A stretch of 64,000 bases of DNA from NCBI GenBank assembly GCA_028554755.1, contig JAPTOF010000005.1, positions 827,501-891,500 of the forward strand, read 5' to 3'. Each line of letters starts with the position of its first letter. Positions within the stretch are counted from its first letter, which is position 1. Position numbers and translations under genes: made by a program. Below are positions 10,539 through 20,158 of this stretch, piece by piece. The DNA is from Cordia subcordata (taxonomy: Eukaryota > Streptophyta > Magnoliopsida > Boraginales > Cordiaceae). The notes under the pieces were generated by a model that was given only the letters and a program-made list of their open reading frames with translations, was not told the origin of the DNA and did not search any database.

Positions 10539-10619
10539 TAAACTCACAAGATGCTTTTGAGTAAATTAATCATAATTTTCATTATCAAAATGAATATAAT
10601 AACGAGTATTTAGCCAACA
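10539..10619 (-). repeat. Sirevirus-type copia LTR, first 81 bp, minus strand
   Basis: On the minus strand, TGTTGGCTAAATACTCG begins at 10619 directly after a polypurine tract, as in the 3' LTR start of Sireviruses. The LTR is cut at 10538 by the fold-back. Confidence 0.7.
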
Positions 10620-10633
10620 ATCTCCCCTTTTTT
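10620..10633 (-). other. Polypurine tract of the Sirevirus element
   Basis: Minus-strand AAAAAAGGGGAGAT immediately precedes the TG of the LTR. Several other G-rich polypurine runs (plus-strand CTCCCCC near 10680 and 10730) lie close by; repeated tracts of this kind are reported for Sireviruses. Confidence 0.8.
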
Positions 10634-11179
10634 AATGATATCAAATTATCATTAAAAGTTTGGAGTCCAAAATTTTTGACTCCCCCTCAATTTAAGCACA
10701 TATTAACAAAAAACATATTGTAAGGAATACTCCCCCTGTCAACTTTATAACATTCATAACTTCATAAAGGATTATAAAAGCGCAAATGCATTCATCATCA
10801 TAGACACATAGATATCACAATCATAAACACTTAAACATTGTAACTATTACAAACTTTCATCAACACACTTTTCTTTCTCCCCCCTTTGACTTCATCAAAA
10901 TCAATAAGATGATAAGGAGAAAAGAGAGTTAATATCCAAAAGCACGAAGTATTAGCAATTCAAGAGTGTTGCTAGCCAAACTAACAAATGATCCAAAATA
11001 GCTAAACTATCATCAAGAGTAGCAAGCTAAACTATTATCATAGTAAACCATCAATTGTTCCAAAAACTAAAGCAATGAAATTAAATTGTGTCAATGAAGG
11101 TTAAAGGGAGTGCATGAAAAGTTTTATCAAAAAGGCCATGGTGAACTCAAGGAGCATGATCACTGGGGTTCAGGAAGTG
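10634..11179 (-). other. 3' untranslated region of the Sirevirus element
   Basis: No coding region supported. Reading on the minus strand, it separates the env-like gene from the polypurine tract and contains polypurine-rich runs near 10870-10920. Related sequence recurs at 60119-60470 in the second Sirevirus copy, starting at ACAAACTTTCATCAACACAC. Confidence 0.6.
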
Positions 11180-12513
11180 TTACTTTATATAGGAGCATAT
11201 CCCTGCAATCTTAGAATCAATGTGCTCCCTCCATTCTGAAAGGTCTGCCCACTGTGCATTCCATCTACCTATTGTAGTCTTGATCTCACCTATTCCTGTA
11301 TTCAAAGCTTGCAGTTGAGTAAGGATTTGAGCCATGATCCATGGGTCTTCCTCTTGAGCCATGGAATAGGTGCCTGCACCTCTTTGCATCTCAACATTTC
11401 TTTGATCTTCAACATGTGGCTCTGCCTGTGATTGTCACAGGACTCTCTTGAGTGTAACATCTTTAGGAGCCGATATCTTCTTCTGAAGAACACACTTCCA
11501 TAGGGATCATGCCTGGAAGATTCATTTCAACCCCACTTTCTCTATCTTGCTCCTCCCTCTCTGCCTTATCTAAGGCCTTCTAAACTTCATCGACATGTTG
11601 AGCCTCAGGTCCAAAAACTAGTCTACTAAAAGTGGTTCCATTTCTAGCCCTTTGCTAAATTGACTCCTTAATATCATTGGGCAAATTTCTGTAAGTTTTA
11701 TCATTTATTGGTACTTCATTATACCAGTAAATGCCCATGGAATTCATATACTGCATATCAAAGTTCCAAGCAAATTTCTTAACCGGTTCTTTGGATTTGA
11801 TATTTAAGTGATCAAAGATACACATGAGGGCCATGCCATATCCAAGAATTGTTGTTTTACCACCACCTTTCCCACTAATGTGTAATATATGTTGTAAAAT
11901 CAAAAATACTAAGGCAATCTTAACTCCATTTGTAAGGCTATAGAGAATATATGCATCTATAATAGGGATTTTTCCATCGTTTATGTTCCTAGGAAGTAAG
12001 ACTTCACTAATAACCTTAAAGGAAATTATTTTATTGAAATCCACATCTTTCAACAAGGAAAGAATCAAATTTGGGTCTTTTGGGCCTCCATCATTCCACA
12101 TATAATTAATAACCTTGCTTGGTATACCAGCCTCTTTTATCCCTTTAGGCCAACCTCGGCTATTATAGTGTCTTTCCCCTTCAACAGGTAACCCAAAAAT
12201 CTTCTTTAATTTCTCCTCATTTAGCATGAAACTCTTATTGCATACATTTGATTTAAGTTCAAGCTTAGGGCTTCTACAATGAATCTCAGGATTTTTATAA
12301 CACTCCCTAACCATGTTAACTTTAACATCACAATGCAAGTGCAAAAACATATACCAATCTTGACCATCAAATAATTGAAAGACATTTGTACCAGCAAAAT
12401 TTGAGTCAACCAAAAATTTATTCTTGAGTTTTGGACATAGATAGAGGTGGTGATTGAGTCCTTGCCCTCTTTCCTCTTCCATGTTCATGACCTCTTCCTC
12501 TTGGATTCACCAT
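11180..12513 (-). pseudogene. Sirevirus env-like (third ORF) protein, frameshifted
   Basis: It lies directly downstream of a copia pol end on the same strand, the position of the env-like ORF of Sireviruses such as SIRE1. The likely ATG at 12513 opens a basic leader (RGRGHEHGRGKRAR); a shift near 12425 leads into the main frame (12409-11655). That frame contains FGLPVEGERHYNSRGWPKG and NFDMQYMNSMGIYWYNEVP, in the style of proteins labelled putative plant transposon protein. A TAG ends it at 11655, but homology with the copy at 60876-61277 and a heptad-like region (ILTQLQALNTGIGEIKTT, about 11310) show it once continued to 11180. I see no convincing signal peptide or membrane segment, so a role in membrane fusion is not supported. 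Function unknown. Confidence 0.7.
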
Positions 12514-12907
12514 GATCTTGTGTTGTTTTTAAAAAAGTAAATCGGTAAAAACTTAAGTTTTGACATGGGTTGATGATTATGGAAGAAAATTTGAAGAATT
12601 TTGATTGAGAATTGAAAATTTTGAAGTGGGTTTGAGAAGAGAGTTGGGTTAGGGTGAAAAAGATTTAGGAGAAATAGTGAAAATTGGGGTTAAAAGCCCT
12701 TGTTTTAACCTTCATCGCGTTCAGTAAGTCAACCGACTGGTTGAGTAGGTTGACTGGCCAAGTTAGAAAGCTCAGAAAAATTTCCTTAGTGGTCGGACGC
12801 CTTCTGGCTTCAGCTGATTGACTGACTGGGTTAGAATATGCAAAAGTGTAGTTTTTAACATATCTAAGCCACAACCACACACATAAACATATTTTAGCCA
12901 CAACATA
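12514..12907 (-). other. Spacer between Sirevirus pol and the env-like gene
   Basis: No coding region supported. Contains GTCAACC/GGTTGAC motifs at about 12725-12760 (a decayed GGTCGACC-like cluster), which may reflect an old Athila LTR piece or chance. The 78-residue frame at 12665-12901 is not supported. Confidence 0.45.
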
Positions 12908-13110
12908 TCATTCCAATCTCTCTTCTAATTTTAGAAAATTGGTCTCATGCAAAGGTTTAGTAAAAATATCCGTAACTTGGTGCAAAGTATCTATAAATTC
13001 AAGCACAATATCATCTTTTTGCGTATGATCTCTAATAAAATGGTGCCTAATCTCGGTATCCTTAGTTCTAGAATGTTGAATGGGGTTCTCAATAAGATTT
13101 ATGACACTAG
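12908..13110 (-). pseudogene. Sirevirus pol, C-terminal end of RNase H
   Basis: The minus strand reads ENPIQHSRTKDTEIRHHFIR and then DIFTKPLHETNF before a TGA at 12908-12910; these are the last blocks of copia RNase H, with the HSRTKxxEIRxHFIRD motif typical of Sireviruses. The sequence stops abruptly at 13110 against the LTR of element A. The reverse transcriptase that should precede it is missing from the window, implying a deletion across this junction. Confidence 0.88.
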
Positions 13111-13491
13111 CACTAGTTTTGGTTAGGAGAACCCCCGATCAACACAACGGCAATAGAAGTCCCGCGCCTTAGATAGACCTTATTCGTTATCATAGCCCAA
13201 GTCTAGCGCAATGCAATCACCCTAGGCCCCCTTCTTCTTTATTAGTGTTTCCTTCCTTAGTTTGGCTCCTTTAAGTTCCTCCATAGATTAGTTTTTATTT
13301 TCCTTTTTTCGAGCTCCCTTCCATCCCAAAGTAAGTACACACACGCACGTAGCTAGTTTAAGGCACTCGAGCACATAGAGACTAAACTAAGATAGCCTCC
13401 CTGTGGTTCGACCCCGCACTTGCACACACTGTACTACACATGTCCCGTGCACTTGCGGGCTATTTAGGCTTGTGCTCAAATAGCGGTATCA
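13111..13491 (+). repeat. 5' LTR of element A, truncated to its last 381 bp
   Basis: Matches the 3' LTR from 18361 to 18719 and ends AGCGGTATCA right before the primer binding site. Upstream similarity stops exactly at 13111, where Sirevirus pol begins. Confidence 0.9.
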
Positions 13492-13497
13492 AGTTTT

Positions 13498-13515
13498 TGG
13501 CGCCATTGCTGGGGA
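13498..13515 (+). other. Primer binding site for tRNA-Asp (element A)
   Basis: TGGCGCCATTGCTGGGGA differs at two positions from TGGCGCCGTTGCCGGGGA, the complement of the 3' end of plant tRNA-Asp(GTC), which is the Athila primer. Confidence 0.88.
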
Positions 13516-13669
13516 GGCACGGTATTGGTTCTTTGCGTACTTTTGTGTTTGCGATCGGTTGCTTGCGTGTGCACTATCTTTACTTGCTTTCCATTTTTTT
13601 GAAAAAAAAATTTAAAAAATTTTAAAAAAAAATTGACTGTGAAGGGGTTTTACTTGTGATTCATTGAAT

Positions 13670-14995
13670 ATGACCGATCCTAATGCTTCTTGGTGGTCAC
13701 TTGTATCCTCTTCCCCGCCAGCCGAACGTGTCCCTTATGCATGTCACTTGTGTGGAAGTTTCATGCATCCTACCGTTTTCTGTCCCCACGAGAATTCCCC
13801 ACCTAGGGCTAGTGCTACTAATGACCCCTATAGTCATGCAACATCTCATGCATCTTCATTTAGTAATCATGATTATAGGGATGCATATTCTTGTTATTGC
13901 AATCATTGTGGAAGCCGTGCTCATTTTCCTAGTGCTTGTCCCACTTTCCACCCCCATTCCCGATTGCATGCAATGCCCTATGCCCCTAGCAATCATATGC
14001 CCATGCATGCATTTACATCTAGCTATCATGATTCTAGGGAGCAACATCATGCATTTTCACAATGGGGTCAAGATGACTCTTTATTCCATTCACCTTCTAG
14101 TTTCGATTGTCCACCTCAGACACCTTCTTTTTCCACCCATTCCTCTCCCGAGTTTTTTGATGGTTATGTGCAAAATGATTTTCAAAATGACTACCTTTTT
14201 CACTCGGTTGAGCCCTTTTCTTTTAGGTTTTTTTCTCAAGAGGAAACACTTGACTATCTCTTATCCCTCATCCAATCTAACCAAGAACAACTTGAGAGTT
14301 TGAAGCGAGACACCAAATCTTTTGGTGTGTCCTTGCAGAGAGTGGTTGAGAGTGTGCAACTCATGAGTGAGAATGTTGAGATACCTTTAGAACGAGTTGA
14401 AGGGATAGAGATGAGGCCTAACGATGAGGTGACTAGGGGTGGAAATGATGATGTATGGGAGAGAGAACTAGAAAGAGAGGTTGATGGAGAGATAACATCT
14501 TGTAGTGAGGATGAAGATAAGATTAATGATAACTTGGTTCTTGATGACTCTTGTGATTATGTTTTAGAGGAAGTAGTACCTTATCCTCTTAAGCTTTCAA
14601 CGTCTCTCATTGAGTCACATGAGTTTTTTCTTTCTCCTCATCCCACACATTCCGTACACATAGAGGTTGAGTCTTGTGTCGATAGTACTCAATTGCATTC
14701 CGAGTCGGCATTTAGGGAGTTTAGCGCACATTCTCCCCTTGAGCATTCATGCATACATGATGAGGAATTCGTTGAGTCCCCATTGCCCCCTCCATTAGTG
14801 TCTACCCTATATGAAAAGCATGATGGCGAGATGACACCCACTAGTGATGAATGTATTGATGAATTTAAAGAGACTGTAGCTAGTGAAGGTTTAAAGTCAT
14901 CCACTGGGGAAGACAAGACATCAATTTCAGAGATTTTAGATGATAAGTTTCTTGGAGTTAAGAATCATGATGTTGAAGAGAATAGCAACTCTTAG
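13670..14995 (+). CDS. Unrecognised 441-residue protein with two CCHC zinc knuckles (element A ORF1)
   Basis: I take the ATG at 13670; a TTG two codons earlier would be less likely. The N-terminus has two CX2CX4HX4C knuckles: C25-C28-H33-C38 (CHLCGSFMHPTVFC) and C77-C80-H85-C90 (CNHCGSRAHFPSAC). They are followed by a His/Ser/Pro-rich stretch, a likely coiled coil (about residues 190-245, rich in Leu, Glu and Gln), and a long acidic Ser-rich tail. The knuckles suggest RNA binding, as in Gag nucleocapsid, but their N-terminal position and the absence of a recognisable capsid region are unlike Athila Gag. The frame ends at TAG 14993-14995 yet stays open beyond it to 15619. The position behind the primer site suggests a Gag-like packaging protein for this non-autonomous element; that role is inference. 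I do not recognise the family. Confidence 0.75.
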   Translation: MTDPNASWWSLVSSSPPAERVPYACHLCGSFMHPTVFCPHENSPPRASATNDPYSHATSHASSFSNHDYRDAYSCYCNHCGSRAHFPSACPTFHPHSRLHAMPYAPSNHMPMHAFTSSYHDSREQHHAFSQWGQDDSLFHSPSSFDCPPQTPSFSTHSSPEFFDGYVQNDFQNDYLFHSVEPFSFRFFSQEETLDYLLSLIQSNQEQLESLKRDTKSFGVSLQRVVESVQLMSENVEIPLERVEGIEMRPNDEVTRGGNDDVWERELEREVDGEITSCSEDEDKINDNLVLDDSCDYVLEEVVPYPLKLSTSLIESHEFFLSPHPTHSVHIEVESCVDSTQLHSESAFREFSAHSPLEHSCIHDEEFVESPLPPPLVSTLYEKHDGEMTPTSDECIDEFKETVASEGLKSSTGEDKTSISEILDDKFLGVKNHDVEENSNS

Positions 14996-15619
14996 AAGAC
15001 ACATAAGAAAGGAATTGATGTGCTTGGAAGAATGATCTATGGGTCTCTTTGGATGTTTGATGATTCATTGATGGAAATAGAGCCCATTAAGATCGAATCC
15101 ACCCTTCGTGAGGAGTTAGAACGACCTAGGCTTGATCATGTTATATCTTGTGGAGAAGAAGAGTGTAGTACATCCACCTCCTATATCGTTGCTCCTTCTT
15201 CTCCAAATGTCGTTCCAACCCCCATTTCCCATTCCATTGAGTCTTCCTTTTTGGAGCTCACGTTTGTGCCTTCATACATGGAACATTTTCATCTAGGGTT
15301 AGAAAGCACGTTTCCCATGTTGCATGCATTAGATCTATCTTTGACCTATAGGGAAAGTGTGTTCCTAGCCCTTGATTATGAGAAGAAGGCATTGGGGTGG
15401 CTAATTAAAGAGCAAGCAGGACATGATTCTTCACGTTTGAGCATGCTTCATTCCACACTTGCGCATTCATTTGATATTTTAGGGTGGGATCTTGAAAAGG
15501 GGTGCATCATGCATTCATTGCCCCAACCCTTAGTGTATGACCCTTTTCCTTCTATATTATGTGCTTTGATGATTATCTGGCAATTTGTGCCACGCAACTT
15601 TAAACATATTTTACTCTAA
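14996..15619 (+). CDS. Downstream extension of element A ORF1 (same frame after one TAG), unrecognised
   Basis: Directly after TAG 14993-14995 the same reading frame is open for 207 more codons; the first ATG inside it is at 15032. It could be reached by stop read-through, by independent initiation at 15032, or the TAG could be a CAG-to-TAG mutation of a once single protein of about 650 residues. No known domain is visible. Its end (IIWQFVPRNFKH) resembles LIWSYMPKDFKH in element 4 near 57130, and both are followed by the conserved GVKSSATRR coding segment, which argues that this stretch is or was coding. Confidence 0.5.
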   Translation, partial: KTHKKGIDVLGRMIYGSLWMFDDSLMEIEPIKIESTLREELERPRLDHVISCGEEECSTSTSYIVAPSSPNVVPTPISHSIESSFLELTFVPSYMEHFHLGLESTFPMLHALDLSLTYRESVFLALDYEKKALGWLIKEQAGHDSSRLSMLHSTLAHSFDILGWDLEKGCIMHSLPQPLVYDPFPSILCALMIIWQFVPRNFKHILL

Positions 15620-16162
15620 CATTGGTGCCCGGCTGGAGGCGTTAAATCCAGCGCTACTAGGAGACACCCTAGGCTTGTTCATATTTTCTTGTATTTATTT
15701 GCCTTTGCCTTTGTATATAGTAGATTAGTTTTCTTGTACTTATTCTTACTTTGTACATAATAGATTAGATTGCTTTTGTTTATCTTACCTTTTTTATATT
15801 TTAGGATTTCTTTTGTTTATTTTCATTCTTAGTAGGTTAGATTTTTACTCCCTTACTTGTTCTTGCTCATTTCCTTCATTTGTGCATCAATCCCTTACCC
15901 CGTGTTTACATCCTTGTTTATCATTTCAAATGTCAATGTGAGCTTGCATAGCATATCTTCTAATCTCTTCTTTGTTTTTTGAGCATTAGTGCTTTCCACA
16001 AAAAATAGAGGCTAGTAGATCATTGGATTGTCTTTGGCATTTGCGGACTACATGGAAACAAGGTTGTATCTATCCATCTTTTACTTGTCCTTATCTATCC
16101 CTCTCCGCATTCCCCATATGTATTTCATGTTGATTGCTTGTCATGTGGTTTTGTGATTTTTG

Positions 16163-16196
16163 CTTGAGGACAAGCAAAGTTTAGGTTTGGGGGTGT
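16163..16196 (+). other. Internal polypurine-like tract of element A
   Basis: Starts CTTGAGGACAAGC and ends TTTGGGGGTGT; an almost identical block forms the true polypurine tract 934 bp downstream. Confidence 0.7.
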
Positions 16197-17112
16197 GGTT
16201 GTTCATTTATTGTTTATATCATATTTGGGATAGATTTGCTTGCCATATCTTATTTTTTGCTTAAAATGTGTTCAAAATTTTCATTTTTTTTGCATATTTT
16301 GAGTTAGTTTATCTCCACGTTGGTTGGAGAATTGGCTTTTGTTATTGACTTATTTGATTGGAGAAGATAAGGTGTATTGTGGGGAGTAAATGGAGTGTAG
16401 GGTATAACCTAGACTTTGAAGAGAATCCTTTTGAAAACTGTGGGGAGTGAGTATTTCTAAGAATGCGCCTTGTAGTTTCCCCACAACTTGGTTGGAAAAA
16501 GTGTTTTTAAAGGGTTGTTGATATGAGTGCCCATTCCTTGATTGGTTCTTTTAGTTTGCCTTAGCCTCTTCTTTTTCCTTTCTTTTTGTTCTATTTATGT
16601 ATTGAAAAAAAACAAACAAAAACGAAAAAAAATGAGAAAAAGAGAAAAGCCAAAAGGCAACAAAAAGATTGAAAAGTGAAGTATGTTGAATAAGTGTCAA
16701 GTGACATAATGTCAATTTGACACAAGTATCTCTTTTGTTCTTTCATGTGTTATGAATAAGGCTCTTACGTCAATGTGAGCCATTGTGATGTATCTTCTCT
16801 TTCTTGTATCTTTGGGGTTAAGTGCATATTGGGAGGCCATGTTAGTTGATAGAGCACGAAGTATCAACATCCCGAGTGCGTGAGTTGGAATCCTAAGTTT
16901 GTGGTGGGTCTAGCTACTTGGTGACATTCCCAAGAGGTGTAAGACCCCTTGTGATTAAAGGGAGGATCCGAAAAAGACTAGGGAAGCCCTTACATGAAAA
17001 GAATGACCCCTTGTACCCCTTGGATGCGAAAAGATAGCAAGTCAATGCAATTGGCAACTCTTTGAAAAGCATGAGGATAGACTTCATTTAGGCTTGCTTG
17101 AGGACAAGCAAG

Positions 17113-17130
17113 GGGAAGGTTTGGGTGTGT
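17113..17130 (+). other. Polypurine tract of element A
   Basis: GGGGAAGGTTTGGGTGTG runs up to the T before the LTR start at 17131; the LTR opens TGATGTGTG. Confidence 0.8.
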
Positions 17131-17400
17131 TGATGTGTGTCATTTGTGCATGTTTGCATCTAGTTTTTGCATACATATTTAAGGGTGTTTAGAGTATAAT
17201 TGAGTGCGCTTAGTATAAAGTTTATGCATATTTGTTAATATTTGTACATAATGTATTTAGGTGCATAAATACTATACTAAGTGTTATATTCCATGTATTA
17301 GGAGTGTTTTGGAAGGATTCAAGCTTATGCGAGAAAGAAATGAGCTAACGGATGAAGACCGGAAGAAAAGAAATAAAGAAGAGATCATTCTGATCTAGCT

Positions 17401-17568
17401 GGTCGACTTAGAAGAAGAGCCGGTCGACTGTCTAGGTCGATCGGCCGCTCCAGAGAATAAAAGATTGAAGCTGGTCGAGTTCCTCAAGAAGTCGGTCGAC
17501 CGGCCAGTCCAGAGAGCATTATGATTGAAGCCGGTCGAGCAAGAAAGAGGAGCCGGTCGACCGGCTGT
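17401..17568. promoter_or_regulatory. Cluster of GGTCGACC-type palindromes in the LTR
   Basis: At least seven copies of GGTCGA or CGGTCGACCGGC-like motifs within 170 bp, immediately upstream of the likely promoter. The richest forms are palindromes such as GCCGGTCGACCGGC. Confidence 0.6.
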
Positions 17569-18089
17569 GCGCTGAAGAAATCCATAAAAAGCTCGTTTCA
17601 GCTCATTTTCATGGGAGGAACTTTTATTTCTTAAATCCTAATAAACCCTAACCCTTTACCCACTTCACAAAACACCCTAAACCACCATCTAAACCCCACA
17701 CCAAGCTAGGATTGAAGCATTAAACAAAGATTTGAAGGATTTGTACATATTTGGAAGCAAGAATTTAGGGAAGTTCTTCTTGTTCTTTCTCTATTTCTTG
17801 TAAATATGTTGCTAGATTAGGCTAGATTTAGGGTTGATTGTTGTTGTATATTAGATTAAGGCTTTGAATAATGGATTTGTGTAGATCTTTGGCTCTTAAT
17901 ACATGTTTATTTACATAAATTTATGGCATGATTCAATATGTCTATGTATTGGAAATCAAACATGTCTATGGGTTTGTTAAAATGCCTAAGTGAATATGCA
18001 TGTGTTATTTGTGCTTAAAATGCTCTTATCTACTTATTTGGGTGATGTGATTGTGCTTAATCTCATGGCTTTGCTTAGTAGAGTAGGCT

Positions 18090-18350
18090 TTAGCTTTAAA
18101 TCCAGCTAATAGGTTACATGCTTTGCTTAGTCGAGTTTAGGTGCTAGTCCTTGGCTTTAAATCCAGCCAAGCGGATAAGTTAACCTAGACTAGAGTATCC
18201 CTCACTCACGTTAGTGTTGGTTAATCGAGCTTTAATGTCACGTAGTGTTTAGGTGCTAGTCCTTGGCTTTAAATCCAGCCAAGAGGATAAGTTCTAAGCA
18301 CGGATTGCGTAGGCTAGGAGGGATTGGCCCTTAGCTTTAAATCCAGCTAA
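18090..18350 (+). repeat. Four-copy hairpin array in LTR subfamily 1
   Basis: Copies at 18090-18109, 18150-18171, 18262-18283 and 18331-18350. Copies 1 and 4 are TTAGCTTTAAATCCAGCTAA; copies 2 and 3 are TTGGCTTTAAATCCAGCCAA with an extra closing C-G pair. The third stem pair changes A-T to G-C with pairing kept. Copies 2 and 3 lie in a longer direct repeat (GTTTAGGTGCTAGTCC before, GGATAAGTT after). The array lies downstream of the promoter, so it should be in the RNA leader. Confidence 0.8.
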
Positions 18351-18719
18351 CGGGTTAAACCACTAGTTTTGGTTAGGAGAACCCCCGATCAACACAACGG
18401 CAATAGAAGTCCCGCGCCTTAGATAGACCTCATTCATTATCATAGCCCAAGTCTAGCGCAATGCAATCACCCTAGGCCCCCTTCTTCTTTATTAGTGTTT
18501 CCTTCCTTAGTTTGGCTCCTTTAAGTTCCTCCATAGATTAGTTTTTTTTTTCCTTTTTCCGAGCTCCCTTCCATCCCAAAGTAAGTACACACACGCACGT
18601 AGCTAGTTTAAGGCACTCGAGCACATAGAGACTAAACTAAGGTAGCCTCCCTGTGGATTTGACCCCGCACTTGCACACACTGTACTACACACGTCCAGTG
18701 CACTCAAATAGCGGTATCA

Positions 18720-18818
18720 CACATCATCAACTTCCTTTCTCGGCTCAAATGGGGTTAGTCTCATCAAATGTAACATACATTGATTCTTCAACAACAAGAG
18801 TGCTTTTATTATAGACTT
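18720..18818 (-). pseudogene. Sirevirus integrase C-terminal fragment
   Basis: The minus strand reads YNKSTLVVEESMYVTFDETN, which directly continues the frame ending KSKAYKV at 31570. The two pieces are separated by Athila-1, whose target duplication GACTT is at 18814-18818 and 31570-31574. Stops follow DETNP, at or near the element A boundary. Confidence 0.9.
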
Positions 18819-19117
18819 TGATGTGTTGTGTTTTTGTGTGTGTTTGCATTGTCATTTCCTATATTTTAGAAGTGTTGAGTGCTTATAATGATGCATTAGT
18901 GTAGTGCTTTTGATAAGAATAGGCTTAAGCGTAAACAAATGTACATATCGAGTTTAAGAAACAAATTGCGACACTAATCGTTTGTTTTCAATGATTTAGG
19001 TGAACTTTGGGTTAAGATCGAGATTGGACGATAAAAGGTGATGAAGATGGGAAATGCACGGGTCTAAGAGAGAAGATCGGAGGTCGAAAAGACAAAGAAT
19101 GGAGGAAGAAAGTCAGC

Positions 19118-19284
19118 CGGTCGACCAACGAAAAAAAGCCGGTCGACCGACCACTCCAGAGAGGTGCCAAAAATACCAGACAACCACCCCTCCAGAGCCG
19201 GTCGACCGGCTAGGTCGACCGGCCAGTCCAGAGAGCATCATTAAAAAGCCGGTCGAGCTAGGTCGACCTAGACGGTCGACTGGC
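19118..19284. promoter_or_regulatory. Cluster of GGTCGACC palindromes upstream of the Athila-1 TATA box
   Basis: Repeated GCCGGTCGACCGGC-like palindromes interspersed with CCAGAGAG motifs, ending 16 bp before TATAAATA. The same arrangement occurs in the 3' LTR (28391-28552) and in both arms of the 44904-47631 palindrome. Confidence 0.65.
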
Positions 19285-19299
19285 AATATGCTGATAACA

Positions 19300-19307
19300 T
19301 ATAAATA
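19300..19307 (+). promoter_or_regulatory. TATA box of the Athila-1 5' LTR
   Basis: TATAAATA followed by GGGCCCGATTCTGC; the same box lies at 28566-28573 in the 3' LTR. Transcription would start roughly 30 bp downstream. Confidence 0.75.
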
Positions 19308-20075
19308 GGGCCCGATTCTGCAAAAAAAAGAGAGGACTTTTTGGAAGATTAACACACACTTCACACCTAAAATTCTCACACACTTAACCCTAGATCCCAC
19401 CCACTTCACACACACTTTTCACACATTTCTCACTAAGAACCAAGATTGATTTGGAGGGTTCAAACATTTTCGAATCAAGTTTGCTCAAAAGCTCTGTACA
19501 AGATTAGCTAGGATGAACGGGAAGCTTCATTATCTCTCTTTCATTCTATTTCCTATTATGATTGAGTAGACTTGTGTAGGGTGATTTAACTTATATAATG
19601 GGATAACTATATACTCTTATGTATGGGATATGATGGCTGAATATATATACATGTTTATAATTTTCTTGTTCAAATGGGTATTTTCTCATTCATGTCTAAG
19701 TGTTTGATAAAATGCCTAGATCAGTAACATGTGTATAAATTGAAGTTGTTTGTTACTAAACACATCTAATCCATGTTATAATTTTGTCTATGTGTTTATA
19801 TGTGGATGCCATGAAGTGGGTAATGCTTTTGTTCATGTCTATATGTATATTTGCATGCCTAGTAATGAGCATAACTTCAATAACGCATACGTGTTGGTTG
19901 TTAATTATTTCTAATGGTGTGAACTAAACATGACGATGTTTGGTAGTTGAATAGGTCTATTATTCACGAGCACCTTGGCCTTGAACATTTATGAACGCAC
20001 TAGCAAGTCAAATCCTGTTGTAGTGACCTTAGAATGACGAAGTGTAATTTAGGGTTAGTCTAGGCCGAGTCTCCT

Positions 20076-20158
20076 TTGGCTTTAAATCCAGCCAATAGGT
20101 TTCCGGATAGGTTTAGTCGGCCTTAGCAACACTAGGTCTTGGCTTTAAATCCAGCCAA
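20076..20158 (+). repeat. Two TTAAATCC hairpins in LTR subfamily 2
   Basis: Copies at 20076-20095 and 20139-20158, both TTGGCTTTAAATCCAGCCAA, about 780-850 bp downstream of the TATA box and therefore within the predicted transcript. Confidence 0.8.

Larger units (their letters stand above)
15620..17130 (+). other. 3' non-coding region of element A
   Basis: Contains AGCGCTACTAGGAGACACC (near 15650), shared with the post-pol region of the other Athila-type elements; a first polypurine-like tract (16163-16196); an A-rich tract at about 16605-16670; and the conserved text AGAGCACGAAGTATCAACAT (near 16851) found at the same place in Athila-1, Athila-2 and element 4. No gene. Confidence 0.75.
13111..18719 (+). 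mobile_element. Non-autonomous Athila-related LTR retrotransposon ('element A')
   Basis: A tRNA-Asp primer site, a polypurine tract and a full 3' LTR bracket 3.6 kb of internal sequence with one long, once-interrupted frame and no protease, reverse transcriptase or integrase. The 5' LTR keeps only its last 381 bp. The remaining 5' LTR closely matches the 3' LTR (few substitutions, one 22 bp gap near 18704), so insertion was fairly recent. It must depend on enzymes from a relative; Athila-1 and Athila-2 share its primer site and 3' signals. It sits inside the Sirevirus, between its integrase (18720) and RNase H (13110). Confidence 0.85.
17131..18719 (+). repeat. 3' LTR of element A, 1589 bp (LTR subfamily 1)
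   Basis: Runs from TGATGTGTG after the polypurine tract to GCGGTATCA. Close to the solo LTR at 28867-30466. It contains the GGTCGACC cluster (17401-17568), a weak TATA-like CCATAAAAAG at about 17581, and four copies of the TTAAATCC hairpin (18090-18350). Confidence 0.92.

Noticed and set aside
13683..14303. 206-residue frame overlapping element A ORF1
   Set aside because: An alternative-frame shadow of ORF1; it lacks the knuckles and is rich in residues expected from out-of-frame reading.
17401..17568. CRISPR-like or satellite interpretation of the GGTCGACC clusters
   Set aside because: Spacing is irregular, units are palindromic and promoter-linked, and the genome is a plant.
19054..19415. 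Open frames on both strands in the Athila-1 LTR promoter
   Set aside because: They are produced by the GGTCGACC palindromes, which lack stops in several frames.
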